NCBI GenBank assembly: GCA_009903775.1 | Contig: WYEM01000081.1 | Location: 1 to 64,000, forward strand | DNA: 64,000 nucleotides | DNA from: Nitrososphaerota archaeon | GTDB lineage: Archaea; Thermoproteota; Nitrososphaeria; Conexivisphaerales; Conexivisphaeraceae | Direction of reading: 5' to 3' | Shown: in pieces, positions 12,128 through 21,135 of the stretch | Numbering within the stretch: position 1 is the first letter of the stretch | Layout: the number at the start of each line of letters is the position of its first letter | Translations under genes and position numbers: made by a program | The notes under the pieces: generated by a model | What the model saw: the letters and a program-made list of their open reading frames with translations, nothing else | Told to the model about the DNA's origin: nothing | Databases searched by the model: none

Positions 12128-13601
12128 TCAGGCGCCTCATCCTGGGCGACGCGGCGGCCGCGGCCGCGTACACGGCGGCGGATGCGGCGAAGACGGCCGC
12201 CAGCTCCAGCACCCCCCGGATGGCCGACGCCGTGGGCGCCATCGCCTCCAGGAGGGGGGCCCTCAGCGCGTACAGGGCGGCGGCCGCCACGGCCGTGGGC
12301 AGGGCGTAGTCCACGGGGAGCTCGCGGATCCCGAGGATCCTGGAGGCCCCCCTGAGGCCCCTGATCCTGTAGGCCGTGGAGGCGGCGCTGGCGAACATCC
12401 CCGCCAGCACCGCGCCGTATATAGCGTACGGCTGGGCGGAGAGGCGCTCGGCCGCCATCATGAGGGGATACAGGAGCGCCAGGTAAAGGATCGTCATCAG
12501 GAGCTCGGCGCTGTGCGCGCGGAGGACCATGGACCCCAGGTAGGTCCGGGCGCCTATCTCCCCCCTCATGTCGACCCTGTCGAGGCCCTGCATGACTGCC
12601 GACACGTACTGCGAGAACGCGCCCAGCAGGTTGCCGGCGGCCCACAGCGCGATCGGGACCGCGAGCTCCGGCACCAGGTAGGGATCCCTGGGCCTGAGGA
12701 ACTCGACGATGTACGGCTCGAAGAAGATGGCCGGGAGCGAGATCGAGGTGGCAGCGAAGAGCACCATCAGCAGGTCGTAGTAGGCGCGAGAGTCCCCCTC
12801 CCCCGAGAGCAGCTCGCCGTAGCTCACGCTTATCAGGTTGCCGATGAACCCGTAGAGCTTGCCGATCATGTACATGACCTGCCACATCGCGTTGTCCACC
12901 AGGCCCCCGACCGCCGCTATGAACATCGTGTCCAGCGACCTCAGGTTGTTCGACGCGTACCCGAGGAGCGGGACCCAGGAGCCGGATACGAACTCCCTGA
13001 ACGGCCTGCGGAATCCCATCGACCTCGACAGATAGGGCGAGACGGCCGCCGCCGAGTAAGCGAGCCCCGCGGCCGATACCGCGAATGAAGCTACGAGGAC
13101 CGACGTGAGGCTCCACGCCGACTCGAATATGTAGTAGATGGACGCCAGCTTCACGACCGACGTTATGAGCACCGTGTAGAGCATCTTGGGCCTGTCCAGC
13201 GCCACCAGGGACCCCGTGGTCGCAGCGGAGAGCGAGGATGCTAGGGCGCTGAGGGTCGCCAGCGCCAGCATGGCTGTGAAGTAGGGGCCGGCCAGCTTGG
13301 AGCTCAGCCCCAGGAGGTAGGCGGCGCTGATCGCGGCGCCGGCCGCGCTGAGCAGCAGCCCGGTCAACAGGACGCCGAGCTCCGCCGAGCCGTACTTCGC
13401 TGTTAGCCTGGGGGATGCGAACGAGGTTATCGATGAGGGTATGGCGCCGAGCGACACGGCCGCCGTGAAGACGTTGAGCAGCCCGACGTCGACTAGCGAT
13501 AGCTTCCTGGTCACGGCCACGGAGAACGCCACGCTCGCGGCTAGCGATGTCAGGGAGACCGCCAGGGCCATCGCCCTGACCCTCAGGCCCCCGCCCGGCA
13601 C
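12018..13601 (-). CDS. Multi-pass lipid-linked polysaccharide flippase (MOP/Wzx-like)
   Basis: A 527-residue integral membrane protein with roughly 12-14 hydrophobic segments and the layout of polysaccharide exporters of the MOP superfamily (for example VTRKLSLVDVGLLNVF near the N terminus and SVSYGELLSGEGDSRAYYDL in the middle). It probably flips lipid-linked oligosaccharides for S-layer or N-glycan assembly; AglB is encoded 5 kb away. GTG 13601 is chosen because TTATAAG (minus strand, 13622-13630) lies ~26 nt upstream; ATG 13571 is an alternative. The C-terminal basic tail overlaps the end of the convergent GTPase gene. Confidence 0.75.
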   Translation of the reverse strand: MPGGGLRVRAMALAVSLTSLAASVAFSVAVTRKLSLVDVGLLNVFTAAVSLGAIPSSITSFASPRLTAKYGSAELGVLLTGLLLSAAGAAISAAYLLGLSSKLAGPYFTAMLALATLSALASSLSAATTGSLVALDRPKMLYTVLITSVVKLASIYYIFESAWSLTSVLVASFAVSAAGLAYSAAAVSPYLSRSMGFRRPFREFVSGSWVPLLGYASNNLRSLDTMFIAAVGGLVDNAMWQVMYMIGKLYGFIGNLISVSYGELLSGEGDSRAYYDLLMVLFAATSISLPAIFFEPYIVEFLRPRDPYLVPELAVPIALWAAGNLLGAFSQYVSAVMQGLDRVDMRGEIGARTYLGSMVLRAHSAELLMTILYLALLYPLMMAAERLSAQPYAIYGAVLAGMFASAASTAYRIRGLRGASRILGIRELPVDYALPTAVAAAALYALRAPLLEAMAPTASAIRGVLELAAVFAASAAVYAAAAAASPRMRRLIIAVARRTLSALRRWVGGSPAMPRPSIASSARPPLS

Positions 13602-13637
13602 GCCGCAGCCAGGGGCCCCGCCCTTATAACTGAAAAT

Positions 13638-13657
13638 CCCGCCCTTCGGGGCGGGGT
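13638..13657. repeat. GC-rich hairpin resembling IS200/IS605-type ends
   Basis: CCCGCCC-TTC-GGGGCGGG forms a short perfect stem-loop between the divergent flippase and Kae1 promoters. Similar CCCGCC/GGCGGG hairpins occur at 47745-47772, 48222-48240 and 51201-51216, the first two around a TnpB remnant. It could instead be a simple regulatory or terminator hairpin. Confidence 0.4.
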
Positions 13658-13721
13658 AGCTCGCAACCGGCGCCCCGAGGGGCATCCCTGTTTAAATCGG
13701 GGAGCCTGCCGCGCCCGATTG

Positions 13722-14730
13722 ATGGGGGGGCTCGGGGCGGACGCGGGCATCCGCTGCCTCGGCATAGAGAGCACGGCGCACACCTTCGGGGTCTCGGTGG
13801 TCAGCGGCGACGGGAGGATATTGTCGGACGTCAGGTCCACTTACAGGCCGCCCCCGGGCTCCGGCATACACCCACGCGAGGCCTCGAGGCATCACGCCTC
13901 GAGGGCCCCGGAGCTCCTGCGCGGGGCGCTCGAGGCCGCGTCCGCGCGCATGAGCGACATAGACTGCGTAGCGTACTCCGCCGGGCCCGGCCTGGGCCCC
14001 GCCCTGCGCGTGGGGGCGGTCGTAGCCAGGACCCTGGCGGCCTACTACTCAAAGCCGCTGGTACCGGTGAACCACGCGGTGGGCCACCTGGAGCTGGGGA
14101 GGTTGCTGACGGGCGCGCGGCGCCCGGTGGCGCTCCTCGTCTCGGGCGGCCACACGGCGGTTCTCCTGCCGAGGCGCTCGCGCTGGCGCGTGTTCGGGGA
14201 GACGCTCGACATAACGGTGGGGCAGCTCCTGGACCAGCTGGGCAGGCACATGGGCCTCCCCAGCCCGGCAGGCCCCGAGCTCGAATCGATGGCCAGGGGT
14301 GGCTCGGAGCTCCTCGATCTCCCCTACGTGATCAGGGGGAACGACATGTCCTTCTCGGGGATGCTCACCGCCGCCAAGCGCCAGCTGGACGCGGGGGCCC
14401 GCCGCGAGGACGTCGCCCTCAGCGTCCAGGAGACCGCGTTCGCGATGCTCTGTGAGGTCTCCGAGAGGGCCCTGGCGTTCTCGGGGAGCGGCGAGCTGAT
14501 GGTGGTCGGCGGCGTCGCCGCGAACTCGAGGCTCAGGGAGATGCTCGGCTCCGTGGCGAGCAGGCAGGGCGCCCGCCTGGAGCTCGTGCCGCAGCGCTAC
14601 TCGGGCGACTGCGGCGCGCAGATAGCCTGGACCGGCCTCCTGCACTACGTGCACGGGCTCTCGGTGGCGCCGCACGAGGCAAAGGTGGTGCAGAGGTGGA
14701 GGCTCGACGAGGTGGTGCTCCCATGGATAG
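13722..14730 (+). CDS. kae1: Kae1, KEOPS subunit (tRNA t6A synthase)
   Basis: A ~335-residue TsaD/Kae1 ATPase that transfers the threonylcarbamoyl group to A37 of ANN-decoding tRNAs. LGIESTAHTFGVSVV opens the ASKHA fold; NHAVGHLELGR holds the two metal-binding His; VSGGHTAVLL and VGGVAANSRLREML are the phosphate-binding loops. TTTAAATC at 13690-13697 is ~26 nt before TTG 13719/ATG 13722, so the mRNA is leaderless. The expected stop after DEVVLPWI is the TAG of ATGGATAG at 14723-14730, which overlaps the Bud32 start but is one nucleotide out of frame; read in frame the protein has a further ~27-residue tail ending at 14822. Confidence 0.9.
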
Positions 14731-16084
14731 ACCGACGGACCTCGTGGAGCTCAGGGTCATCGCGAGGGGCGCCGAGGCCGACATCGTGGAGGCGGAGTGG
14801 TTGGGCATGCGCGTCGTGCTGAAGAGGCGCACGGTGAGGCCCTACCTGAATCCGCAGCTCGACGCGCGCGTCCGCTATCGCCGCACGCTGAGGGAGGCCG
14901 CGGCCCTCCACGACGCGAAGCTCGCGGGGGTACCGGCGCCCACGGTGTACTTCGTGGACCCCATGGGGGCCGAGATAATTATGGAGATGATCGAGGGGCG
15001 CAGGCTGAAGGAGCTGCTCGAGGAGGAGCGCCGCGTCGACCTGATGCGCGTCGTGGGTGACTACCTCGGCAGGCTGCACGGCAGCGGCATTGTGCACGGG
15101 GATCCGACCACCTCCAACTTCGTGCTCTCGGGCGAAGTCCTCTACGCCCTGGACTTCGGCCTCTCCTTCAGGTCCAGGTCCCCCAGGGACCAGGCCACGG
15201 ACCTCCACGTGCTCAAGGAGGCCCTCGAGAGCTACCACAGCGACTTGTTCGAGGAATCCATGAAACTGCTGATCGAGGGCTACGCCGGGAGCTTCGGCGG
15301 CAGCCGGGAAGCGCTCGCCTGGCTGAGGAGGCTGGAGTCCAGCGGCAGGTACAGGGGTGACCGAGCCTTGGAGAGGTCGCTCTGCCTGATCAGCGGGAAC
15401 AGGCACAAGCTCCAGGAGATGTCCGTCGTCGCGGAGGCCATGGGGTGGCGCCTGCGCCCGTGCGAGGGCCGCAAGCTGGAGGTGCAGTCCGACGACCTCG
15501 CCGAGATAGCCCTCGCGGCGGCGCGCGCGGCGGCGATCCCCGGCTCCATAGTCGAGGACAGCGGGCTGTTCGTCAGGTCGCTCGGCGGCTTCCCGGGGCC
15601 ATACTCGTCATACGCGATGTCCACGATCGGCTACCGCGGCCTCCTCAAGCTCATGGAGGGCGTCGAGGACCGCGCGGCGCGCTTCGAGTCGGCGATCGCT
15701 TACACGGATCAGGCGGGGCGCATCAGGGTCTTCACGGCGCGCGTCTGCGGCGCCATAGCCGAGGAGCCAGCGGGGACCGGCGGCTTCGGCTTCGACCCGG
15801 TGTTCATCCCCGCCGGCTACTCCAGGACTTTCGCGGAGATGGATCTGCGCGAGAAATCATGGATATCGCACCGCGGCATCGCCATGTCCAGGCTGCTCAG
15901 GTGGCTCGAGGCGTACGGCGGAGCGCGCGGGGCCCCCCGCGGGCGACGCCCCCATCGGGACGCCGAGGCCCGCGGCGCCAGCGCACAAACCTTATATTCG
16001 GCGCGTCCGATCGCCGCCGGAGGTTGGCCAGGACCCACTCGCACAAGAGGGGCAAGTCGCACTCCACGAGGCCGCCGGCCCTGA
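14723..16084 (+). CDS. bud32: Bud32 kinase fused to RdgB/HAM1 nucleotide pyrophosphatase
   Basis: One open frame with two domains. Residues ~1-220 are Bud32, the small atypical kinase/ATPase of KEOPS: VVLKRRTVRP (Lys), MEMIEGRRL, IVHGDPTTSNF (catalytic loop) and LDFGLS (metal-binding Asp). Residues ~222-400 are RdgB/HAM1, which hydrolyses dITP/XTP: LISGNRHKLQEM, VEDSGLFVRSLGGFPGPYSS, GFGFDPVFIP, SHRG. At the junction a TGA (AGGGGTGACC, near 15357-15361) sits one nucleotide out of frame, seven bases before an in-frame TTG, so two separate genes may be the ancestral state. After WLEAY a ~55-residue low-complexity tail runs through the S15 promoter and start. Confidence 0.8.
   Translation: MDRPTDLVELRVIARGAEADIVEAEWLGMRVVLKRRTVRPYLNPQLDARVRYRRTLREAAALHDAKLAGVPAPTVYFVDPMGAEIIMEMIEGRRLKELLEEERRVDLMRVVGDYLGRLHGSGIVHGDPTTSNFVLSGEVLYALDFGLSFRSRSPRDQATDLHVLKEALESYHSDLFEESMKLLIEGYAGSFGGSREALAWLRRLESSGRYRGDRALERSLCLISGNRHKLQEMSVVAEAMGWRLRPCEGRKLEVQSDDLAEIALAAARAAAIPGSIVEDSGLFVRSLGGFPGPYSSYAMSTIGYRGLLKLMEGVEDRAARFESAIAYTDQAGRIRVFTARVCGAIAEEPAGTGGFGFDPVFIPAGYSRTFAEMDLREKSWISHRGIAMSRLLRWLEAYGGARGAPRGRRPHRDAEARGASAQTLYSARPIAAGGWPGPTRTRGASRTPRGRRP
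15991..15999 (+). promoter_or_regulatory. Box A of rps15
   Basis: CTTATATTC lies ~27 nt before the TTG start of S15 and inside the 3' tail of the Bud32-RdgB frame, a clean example of the leaderless arrangement used throughout the window. Confidence 0.65.
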
Positions 16085-16473
16085 AGTCGACGTCATGGAT
16101 AACGATGAGCCAGAAGGACATAGAGGGCCTGATAGTCAAGATGGCGCACGAGGGCCTGACGCCCAGCCTGATAGGCGAGAGGCTCAGGGACGAGTACGGG
16201 ATACCGAGCGTCAAGAAGCTCATAGGGAAGTCGGTTGTCGATGTGATGAGGGAGGCCAACGTGTCCCCTCCGATCCCCGAGGACCTGAACAACCTCCTCA
16301 AGAAGGCGCGCAGGATCATGGATCACCTGGCCACCTACCGCTCCGACAGGAAGAGCAGGCACGCGCTCGAGCTCGTGGAGGCCAAGATCCACAGGCTGTC
16401 CAAATACTACAAGCGGAAGGGGATCCTGCCGAGCGACTGGCAATATAAGGCGGTCGTTGCCCAGCTGGCGTAG
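16024..16473 (+). CDS. rps15: Ribosomal protein S15 (uS15)
   Basis: A 149-residue 30S protein. The archaeal N-terminal extension MARTHSHKRGKSHSTRPP and the core IPEDLNNLLKKARRIMDHL, SDRKSRHALELVEAKIHRL and YYKRKGILPSDWQY are characteristic. TTG 16024 is the only start that keeps the conserved ARTHSHKRG sequence; ATG 16107 would lose it. The TTG is first in a leaderless mRNA predicted from the TATA at 15991. It begins the cluster S15-RecJ-like-Pcc1-S3Ae, whose stop-start gaps are 4-41 nt and which recurs in TACK archaea. Confidence 0.93.
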   Translation: MARTHSHKRGKSHSTRPPALKSTSWITMSQKDIEGLIVKMAHEGLTPSLIGERLRDEYGIPSVKKLIGKSVVDVMREANVSPPIPEDLNNLLKKARRIMDHLATYRSDRKSRHALELVEAKIHRLSKYYKRKGILPSDWQYKAVVAQLA

Positions 16474-16479
16474 TGATCT

Positions 16480-17745
16480 TTGGCCGTGGAGCGCGAGGAT
16501 GTACTCGGGCTCATACGCAGGGTGGCAGAGCGCGGCGGGACCCTCAGGATAGCTTACAACGCGGACCTCGACAGCGCGTCGGCAGCGGCGATCGCGTTCT
16601 CGGCGGCCAGGAGGATGGGGGCGCGGGCCGTGGCGAGGCCGTACGAGGTCGTCCTCGACCTCTCGCGCGCAAGTCGTGAGGTCATGGAGGACGACGCGCT
16701 GCTCGCCATAGGGCTCCTGGTGAAGGGCGAGCCGTCGGCGCACGGCGTGAGGGACGCGATTCTGATAGAGCCGAGCGATTACCCGGCCATGAGGGAGCGC
16801 TTGGCCTCGCCCGCCCTCGGGTCCTCGGCGCTCTCCGCGCTCGAGGTCATGGGCGACGGCTCCCAGGTCCAGGCGGTCAGGGCCCTCGTGGGATACTACG
16901 CCACCAGGTGCTACCTCTCGGATCGCGCCTGCGGTGAGGCGGCCGCGCGCGCGTCGAGGCTCGGGGACCGCTTCCAGCAGCTGCCCGATTCGCCCATGAT
17001 AGCCCTGAGGAGGCTGGCGCCCCTGGACGCGGCCATCAGCCTGACCCCCTACCCCAGCATGGCGTACATGCTGGGGGACAGGCCGACGGTGGCCGAGGGT
17101 CTGAGGGAGGCCGGCGTGTGCGCCGACTCGTGTCCCACGCTGGAGGAGCTCGAGGGCAAGCGCGAGTCGGCCGAGGCCCTCAGATCCTACCTCTCCAGGG
17201 CGCTCCCTAAGGAGCTCTATCCCAGGCTGATCCAGAGGAGGATCCTATTGCGCGACGATGCGGGCCTCCTGTCCGACATGAGCGACCTGTCCCTGCTCGA
17301 GGAGTCGCTCATGTTCAGGGAGGGGCCCCAGTCTTCCCTGGTGGACTCGCTGGAGTTCTACCCCAGGGCGCTCAAGCGCGGCCTCGAGTCCCTCCTCGAG
17401 ATCTCCAGGTCCATCCCCAGGATCATGTCCCAGATCTCGCGCTCGGCGCAGGGCGGCGGCAGGGCGATTTTAGCGGAGGAGCTCAACCTTCCCAGCGCGG
17501 CCTCCCCCGAGGTTTTCGTGAAGTCCGCGGCATTCCCGATGCTGGAGGGCGACCGCATCCTGGTGTTCAGGCACCGGTCCGGCCTGGGCGGCGTGTACAC
17601 CGTGAGCGCCAGGAGCAGCTCCCCCGTGGATGCCCTGCTGTCGGAGGCCGAGGGCATGGGAGCGCACCACGTGACCTGCGGCCCCCTGGCTAGGATATGG
17701 GTCCCCGCCGAGGAGGACAGGAGGTTCCGCTCGCTCCTGACGTGA
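16480..17745 (+). CDS. RecJ/Cdc45-like DHH-family protein (degenerate)
   Basis: A 421-residue protein located between S15 and Pcc1, where TACK archaea carry a RecJ-like Cdc45 homologue of the replicative CMG helicase. The N terminus has the phosphodiesterase-like layout TLRIAYNADLDSASAAAIAF, in which DADG is replaced by DLDS; no DHH motif is visible, so it is probably not a nuclease. The C-terminal part ends with a DHHA1-like segment (GGVYTVSARSS to HHVTCGPLARIWV). TTG 16480 or GTG 16486 may start translation, 6-12 nt after the S15 stop. The Cdc45/GINS-associated assignment rests on context plus fold pattern. Confidence 0.65.
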   Translation: MAVEREDVLGLIRRVAERGGTLRIAYNADLDSASAAAIAFSAARRMGARAVARPYEVVLDLSRASREVMEDDALLAIGLLVKGEPSAHGVRDAILIEPSDYPAMRERLASPALGSSALSALEVMGDGSQVQAVRALVGYYATRCYLSDRACGEAAARASRLGDRFQQLPDSPMIALRRLAPLDAAISLTPYPSMAYMLGDRPTVAEGLREAGVCADSCPTLEELEGKRESAEALRSYLSRALPKELYPRLIQRRILLRDDAGLLSDMSDLSLLEESLMFREGPQSSLVDSLEFYPRALKRGLESLLEISRSIPRIMSQISRSAQGGGRAILAEELNLPSAASPEVFVKSAAFPMLEGDRILVFRHRSGLGGVYTVSARSSSPVDALLSEAEGMGAHHVTCGPLARIWVPAEEDRRFRSLLT

Positions 17746-17749
17746 GGCG

Positions 17750-18043
17750 ATGGCCATGTCCGGGCCCGGGAGCCCTGCCAGCGCGCCGCGCCGGGTGCGC
17801 GTCAGGCTGCACGTTGATCTGGGATCGCCGAGGAGGGCGGGCTCCGCGCTGAGCGCGCTGCTGCCGGACAACGTGCAGTTGCCCGAGGGGATGGAGATCG
17901 AGATGCGCGCCGAGCGCGGCGGCCTGGTGATCGAGGCCTCGCACAGCGTGGAGGGCGCGGACACCCTGGCGGCCACCCTGGTCGAGGTCCTGGAGCACGC
18001 GCGCCTGGCGGGACTCGTGGCGCCCCTGGGCGACGGCGATTAA
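17750..18043 (+). CDS. pcc1: Pcc1, KEOPS subunit
   Basis: A 97-residue protein with the small alpha/beta Pcc1 pattern: a beta hairpin region (VRVRLHVDLGS), a central LPDNVQLPEGMEIEMRAERGGLVIEAS and a final helix ADTLAATLVEVLEHARLA. Pcc1 dimers hold the KEOPS complex together and contact Kae1. Kae1 and Bud32 are encoded 3-4 kb upstream, so three of the four core subunits are in this stretch; Cgi121 was not seen. ATG 17750 lies 4 nt after the preceding stop; ATG 17756 is also possible. Confidence 0.75.
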   Translation: MAMSGPGSPASAPRRVRVRLHVDLGSPRRAGSALSALLPDNVQLPEGMEIEMRAERGGLVIEASHSVEGADTLAATLVEVLEHARLAGLVAPLGDGD

Positions 18044-18084
18044 ACGTTTATTAACGCTGTCGGGGACCGTCGCACTCGCCGCAG

Positions 18085-18777
18085 TTGTCGGCTAGGCAGA
18101 AGCGCGAGAAGGTCTGGCTGACCGTCTACGCCCCTCCCTACTTTGGAGGGAGCCCCATAGCCACCATACCGACCAGCCGCCCCGAGTCCGCGGTGGGCAG
18201 GGTCGTAGAGGTGACCCTCTACGACCTCCTGAAGCTCGACCCCTCGCAGTACGTGATAAAGCTGTACTTCCAGATCGAGAGGGTGGAGGGGGCGGAGGCC
18301 TACACTAGGTACAAGGGACATGAGTACACGGTCGAGTACCTGAACAGCCTGGTGAGGCGCGGGACCTCGATGGTCAACTGGATACACGACTACAGAACGA
18401 AGGACGGGCTGGACCTGCGCGTCTATGTGGTGGTCTTCACTCAGTACCGCATAAACACCTCGCGCAAGCACGCGATAAGGATGGTGGCCCACAACATCCT
18501 CCAGGCGCGCGTGCCGGAGATGACGCTCGGACAGTACGCGCAGGAGGCGGTGCTCGGCAGGCTCGCCTCGGAGATCCACAATGAGGCTAAGAAGGTGGCC
18601 GTGCTGAGGCACGTGGGCATCAGGAAGACCAAGCTGCTGACGAAGCTCGAGGAGAGGCCCCCGCTCGAGCTGCCGTACCAAATTGGGGGGATCTCCGGAG
18701 CCCAGGGCGCCGGGCAGCAGCGACGATCGTCGGCTGGCCCGGAACCGGTAATTCGCGGTGAAGTGATCGCGCTCTAG
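18085..18777 (+). CDS. rps3ae: Ribosomal protein S3Ae (eS1)
   Basis: A 230-residue 30S protein: KREKVWLTVYAPPYFGGSPIA near the start, YKGHEYTVEYLNSLVRRGTSM, VVVFTQYRINTSRKHAIRMV and LRHVGIRKTKLLTKLEERPP are family signatures. TTG 18085 is the only start near the conserved beginning. A T-rich GTTTATTAAC at 18046-18055 could be its own box A. The ~30 residues after PYQIGG are Gln/Gly/Arg-rich and not conserved. The gene ends the S15 cluster. Confidence 0.92.
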   Translation: MSARQKREKVWLTVYAPPYFGGSPIATIPTSRPESAVGRVVEVTLYDLLKLDPSQYVIKLYFQIERVEGAEAYTRYKGHEYTVEYLNSLVRRGTSMVNWIHDYRTKDGLDLRVYVVVFTQYRINTSRKHAIRMVAHNILQARVPEMTLGQYAQEAVLGRLASEIHNEAKKVAVLRHVGIRKTKLLTKLEERPPLELPYQIGGISGAQGAGQQRRSSAGPEPVIRGEVIAL

Positions 18778-18797
18778 GGCTGGAGCGCGAGAATACC

Positions 18798-18818
18798 GAG
18801 GGGGGCTGACGCCCCCTC
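18798..18818. terminator. Hairpin between convergent S3Ae and AglB genes
   Basis: GAGGGGGG-C-TGAC-GCCCCCTC is a near-perfect GC stem 21 bases after the S3Ae stop and 71 bases before the AglB stop. Its place between convergent genes suggests a role in 3'-end formation; there is no T-run, so this is tentative. Confidence 0.35.
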
Positions 18819-18888
18819 AGCGAGAGAACCGTGCCCCGGGAGGCCTCCGCGGCGCCTGTAGCACCCCGGTGGTCGGCTCGCCCCCAGG

Positions 18889-21072
18889 CTACCCGACGTA
18901 CTGGTAGATCAGGACCTGCGCCCAGAGCCCTCTGTGCGTCTCATAGATCGGGGTGCTGTAAGCCAGCCGTATCGGGTACGACGTCGAGTTGTAGACGAGG
19001 CCATAGGTGTAGAACGGGAGCTGATAGTATGGATAATAGTAGTATGGATAGTTGGGCTGCTGGACGTAGTGAGGGGATATCCCGACCAGCTGGCCCGTCA
19101 CGGGGTCTATCTGCGCCCACCCGACCCACCTTAGGGGCAGCATCTGGCCGATCAGCGTGTCATTGTAGAAGTAGTCCGTGAACATGCCGGTCGTCGAGTT
19201 TATGTATAGGCTCCTGTCGTACCCGGCCCAGACTATCATGGCGTCCACCTTGCCCTCGTCCCCGCCGAGCCCGTAGATCCTCCCCGACACCTGATATCCG
19301 CTCAGGTATGGATCGTTGTAGAGCCTGGACGGATCCACGCCGGTCGCGAAGACAGCTATGTATATCGGCCTGGAGGGATCGAACGACTTGAAGTAGTTCA
19401 GTATCTTGATCGCCTGCGTCTCGTTGTCCAGGAACATCTGCGCCACCAGCGATATCTGCGTGCCGTTGATGGTGGCGTTGTCAACCACCGCGGTCCTGTT
19501 GCCGACCACCTCTATCCAGTACCCGTAGTCCCACCAGGCTATCACCACCGAGTTGGCGGGCGTGCTGCTGTTGATCCAGGAGAGCGCATCGAGCCACGCG
19601 GGGTTGTAGCCCATAGTGGTGGCCGACGTGAGTATCGTCACCGGGGCGTTATTGGAGGGCACCCAGTGGGCGTAGGCGGGGTATGCCGTCATCGCCACCA
19701 CAGCCAGCACGAGCGCCGCCCTGCCGTACTTGTAGTAGTCCAGCCTGGCCTTCCCGCGCCTCGCCCTGCCCAGGACCGCCGGGCCGGGCGATATGCCCGA
19801 GACCGCGTAGTGGAGGCCTATCGGCGCGCCCACCGCGAGGGCGATTGAGAGGAACGGGAGCAGCTGCGCGAAGGAGGTGGCCACGTACATTGACCATAGT
19901 ATGAATATGGGCACCAGGACGGAGGAGAAGCGCCTCCGGCCCCTGCCGCCCCCGAGCATGTAGTAGCCGGCGGCTATCGCCAGGAGCACGAGGACGCCGT
20001 ACGTGGCGAGGACGCTGATGCCGCTCACGCTCTGCTGCTCAGCGACGGTGTTCAGGGGGGAGGGGCCTATCCTCATGAGCGGGTTGAGCACGGAGAGGTA
20101 CCTCCCCGAGAGGGCGTGGGGCGTCCTGTAGAGGAACGCCGCGACAGCGGCGACTATCAGCGCCGCCATCCCCAGCTTCGCGCGCCCGGGGACGAACCCT
20201 CCCCTGGCGACCAGCGCCGAGATGGCGCCGATGACCACCGCCCCGTAGAGCAGGAGCTCCGTGGGGTACTTCGCCCAGGAGAGCCCGGGCGATGGGAAGG
20301 CGGCCGGTATCAGGGTGGGGACTACGAACAGCACCTCCTTGAGGGGGAGGTTCTTGTCCACCCTCATCGCGAAGGGCGCCAGGAGGAGGGCGGCGCCGGC
20401 CACCCCGGCGAAGTTGACGGCCCCGCCCCACATCACCTGCACGTAGCCCAGCAGGACGCCGGCGGCCAGCGAGTACGTGTAGGATCTCCAGCCGGAATCC
20501 TCTACCCCGATGATCAGGAGGGCTAGGCTGAACGTGCCCAGCACGTAGGCGAAGGGGGTCCCCTTGTACCACCCGAAGTCGGTCCTGAGCATGAGCCCCG
20601 GGAGGACCGCTATGAGGAAGGACCCCAGGAGCGCCGCGTAGGGGTTCCCGGTTGCCCTCCTCACTATCATGAAGACCGGGAAGACCGCGAGGCCCCCCAT
20701 GGCGACCGGCGCCAGGGCGGCGTACTGGTAGAGGGTGATGTGGAGCCCGACGGCGCGGAGCGCCAGGTATAGGGCCGCGTTGAACAGATACAGCCCGTTG
20801 ACGCGGAGCGCGCCCAGGTCATAGCCCCAGGGATACCACGCCATGCGGTCCACGGTGTGGAGGAACTCTTGGATGCCCGCCGGGCCGTGCGCCTCCAGGT
20901 CCTCGACCATGACCGAGGTCGCGTAGTAGTGGAAATAGGGGTCGAACTCGTTCAGGTAGAACCCGTACCTCATGGGCATGAGCCTCACCGCGATTGAGAG
21001 GATCGCTGCGACGGCGAGCCCCAGGGGGACGCCGTACTCGCCTAGTACTTGCATCAGGCGCCCCGTCGACAT
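18889..21072 (-). CDS. aglB: STT3/AglB oligosaccharyltransferase
   Basis: A 727-residue membrane enzyme that transfers lipid-linked glycans to Asn of exported proteins. About a dozen transmembrane helices fill the first ~480 residues; NEFDPYFHYYATSV is the first acidic luminal motif and VIAWWDYGYWIEVVGNRT carries the family's WWDYG signature. The C-terminal extracellular domain is unusually Tyr-rich and carries several NxS/T sites. The ATG is first in a leaderless mRNA (TTAAAAT on the minus strand, 21096-21104). A flippase at 12-13.6 kb could serve the same glycosylation pathway. Confidence 0.92.
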   Translation of the reverse strand: MSTGRLMQVLGEYGVPLGLAVAAILSIAVRLMPMRYGFYLNEFDPYFHYYATSVMVEDLEAHGPAGIQEFLHTVDRMAWYPWGYDLGALRVNGLYLFNAALYLALRAVGLHITLYQYAALAPVAMGGLAVFPVFMIVRRATGNPYAALLGSFLIAVLPGLMLRTDFGWYKGTPFAYVLGTFSLALLIIGVEDSGWRSYTYSLAAGVLLGYVQVMWGGAVNFAGVAGAALLLAPFAMRVDKNLPLKEVLFVVPTLIPAAFPSPGLSWAKYPTELLLYGAVVIGAISALVARGGFVPGRAKLGMAALIVAAVAAFLYRTPHALSGRYLSVLNPLMRIGPSPLNTVAEQQSVSGISVLATYGVLVLLAIAAGYYMLGGGRGRRRFSSVLVPIFILWSMYVATSFAQLLPFLSIALAVGAPIGLHYAVSGISPGPAVLGRARRGKARLDYYKYGRAALVLAVVAMTAYPAYAHWVPSNNAPVTILTSATTMGYNPAWLDALSWINSSTPANSVVIAWWDYGYWIEVVGNRTAVVDNATINGTQISLVAQMFLDNETQAIKILNYFKSFDPSRPIYIAVFATGVDPSRLYNDPYLSGYQVSGRIYGLGGDEGKVDAMIVWAGYDRSLYINSTTGMFTDYFYNDTLIGQMLPLRWVGWAQIDPVTGQLVGISPHYVQQPNYPYYYYPYYQLPFYTYGLVYNSTSYPIRLAYSTPIYETHRGLWAQVLIYQYVG

Positions 21073-21135
21073 TGCCGGCGCAGACCGCCGGCGCTCTATT
21101 TTAACTTATGGAGCCGAGGGGCATCGGACGCTACG

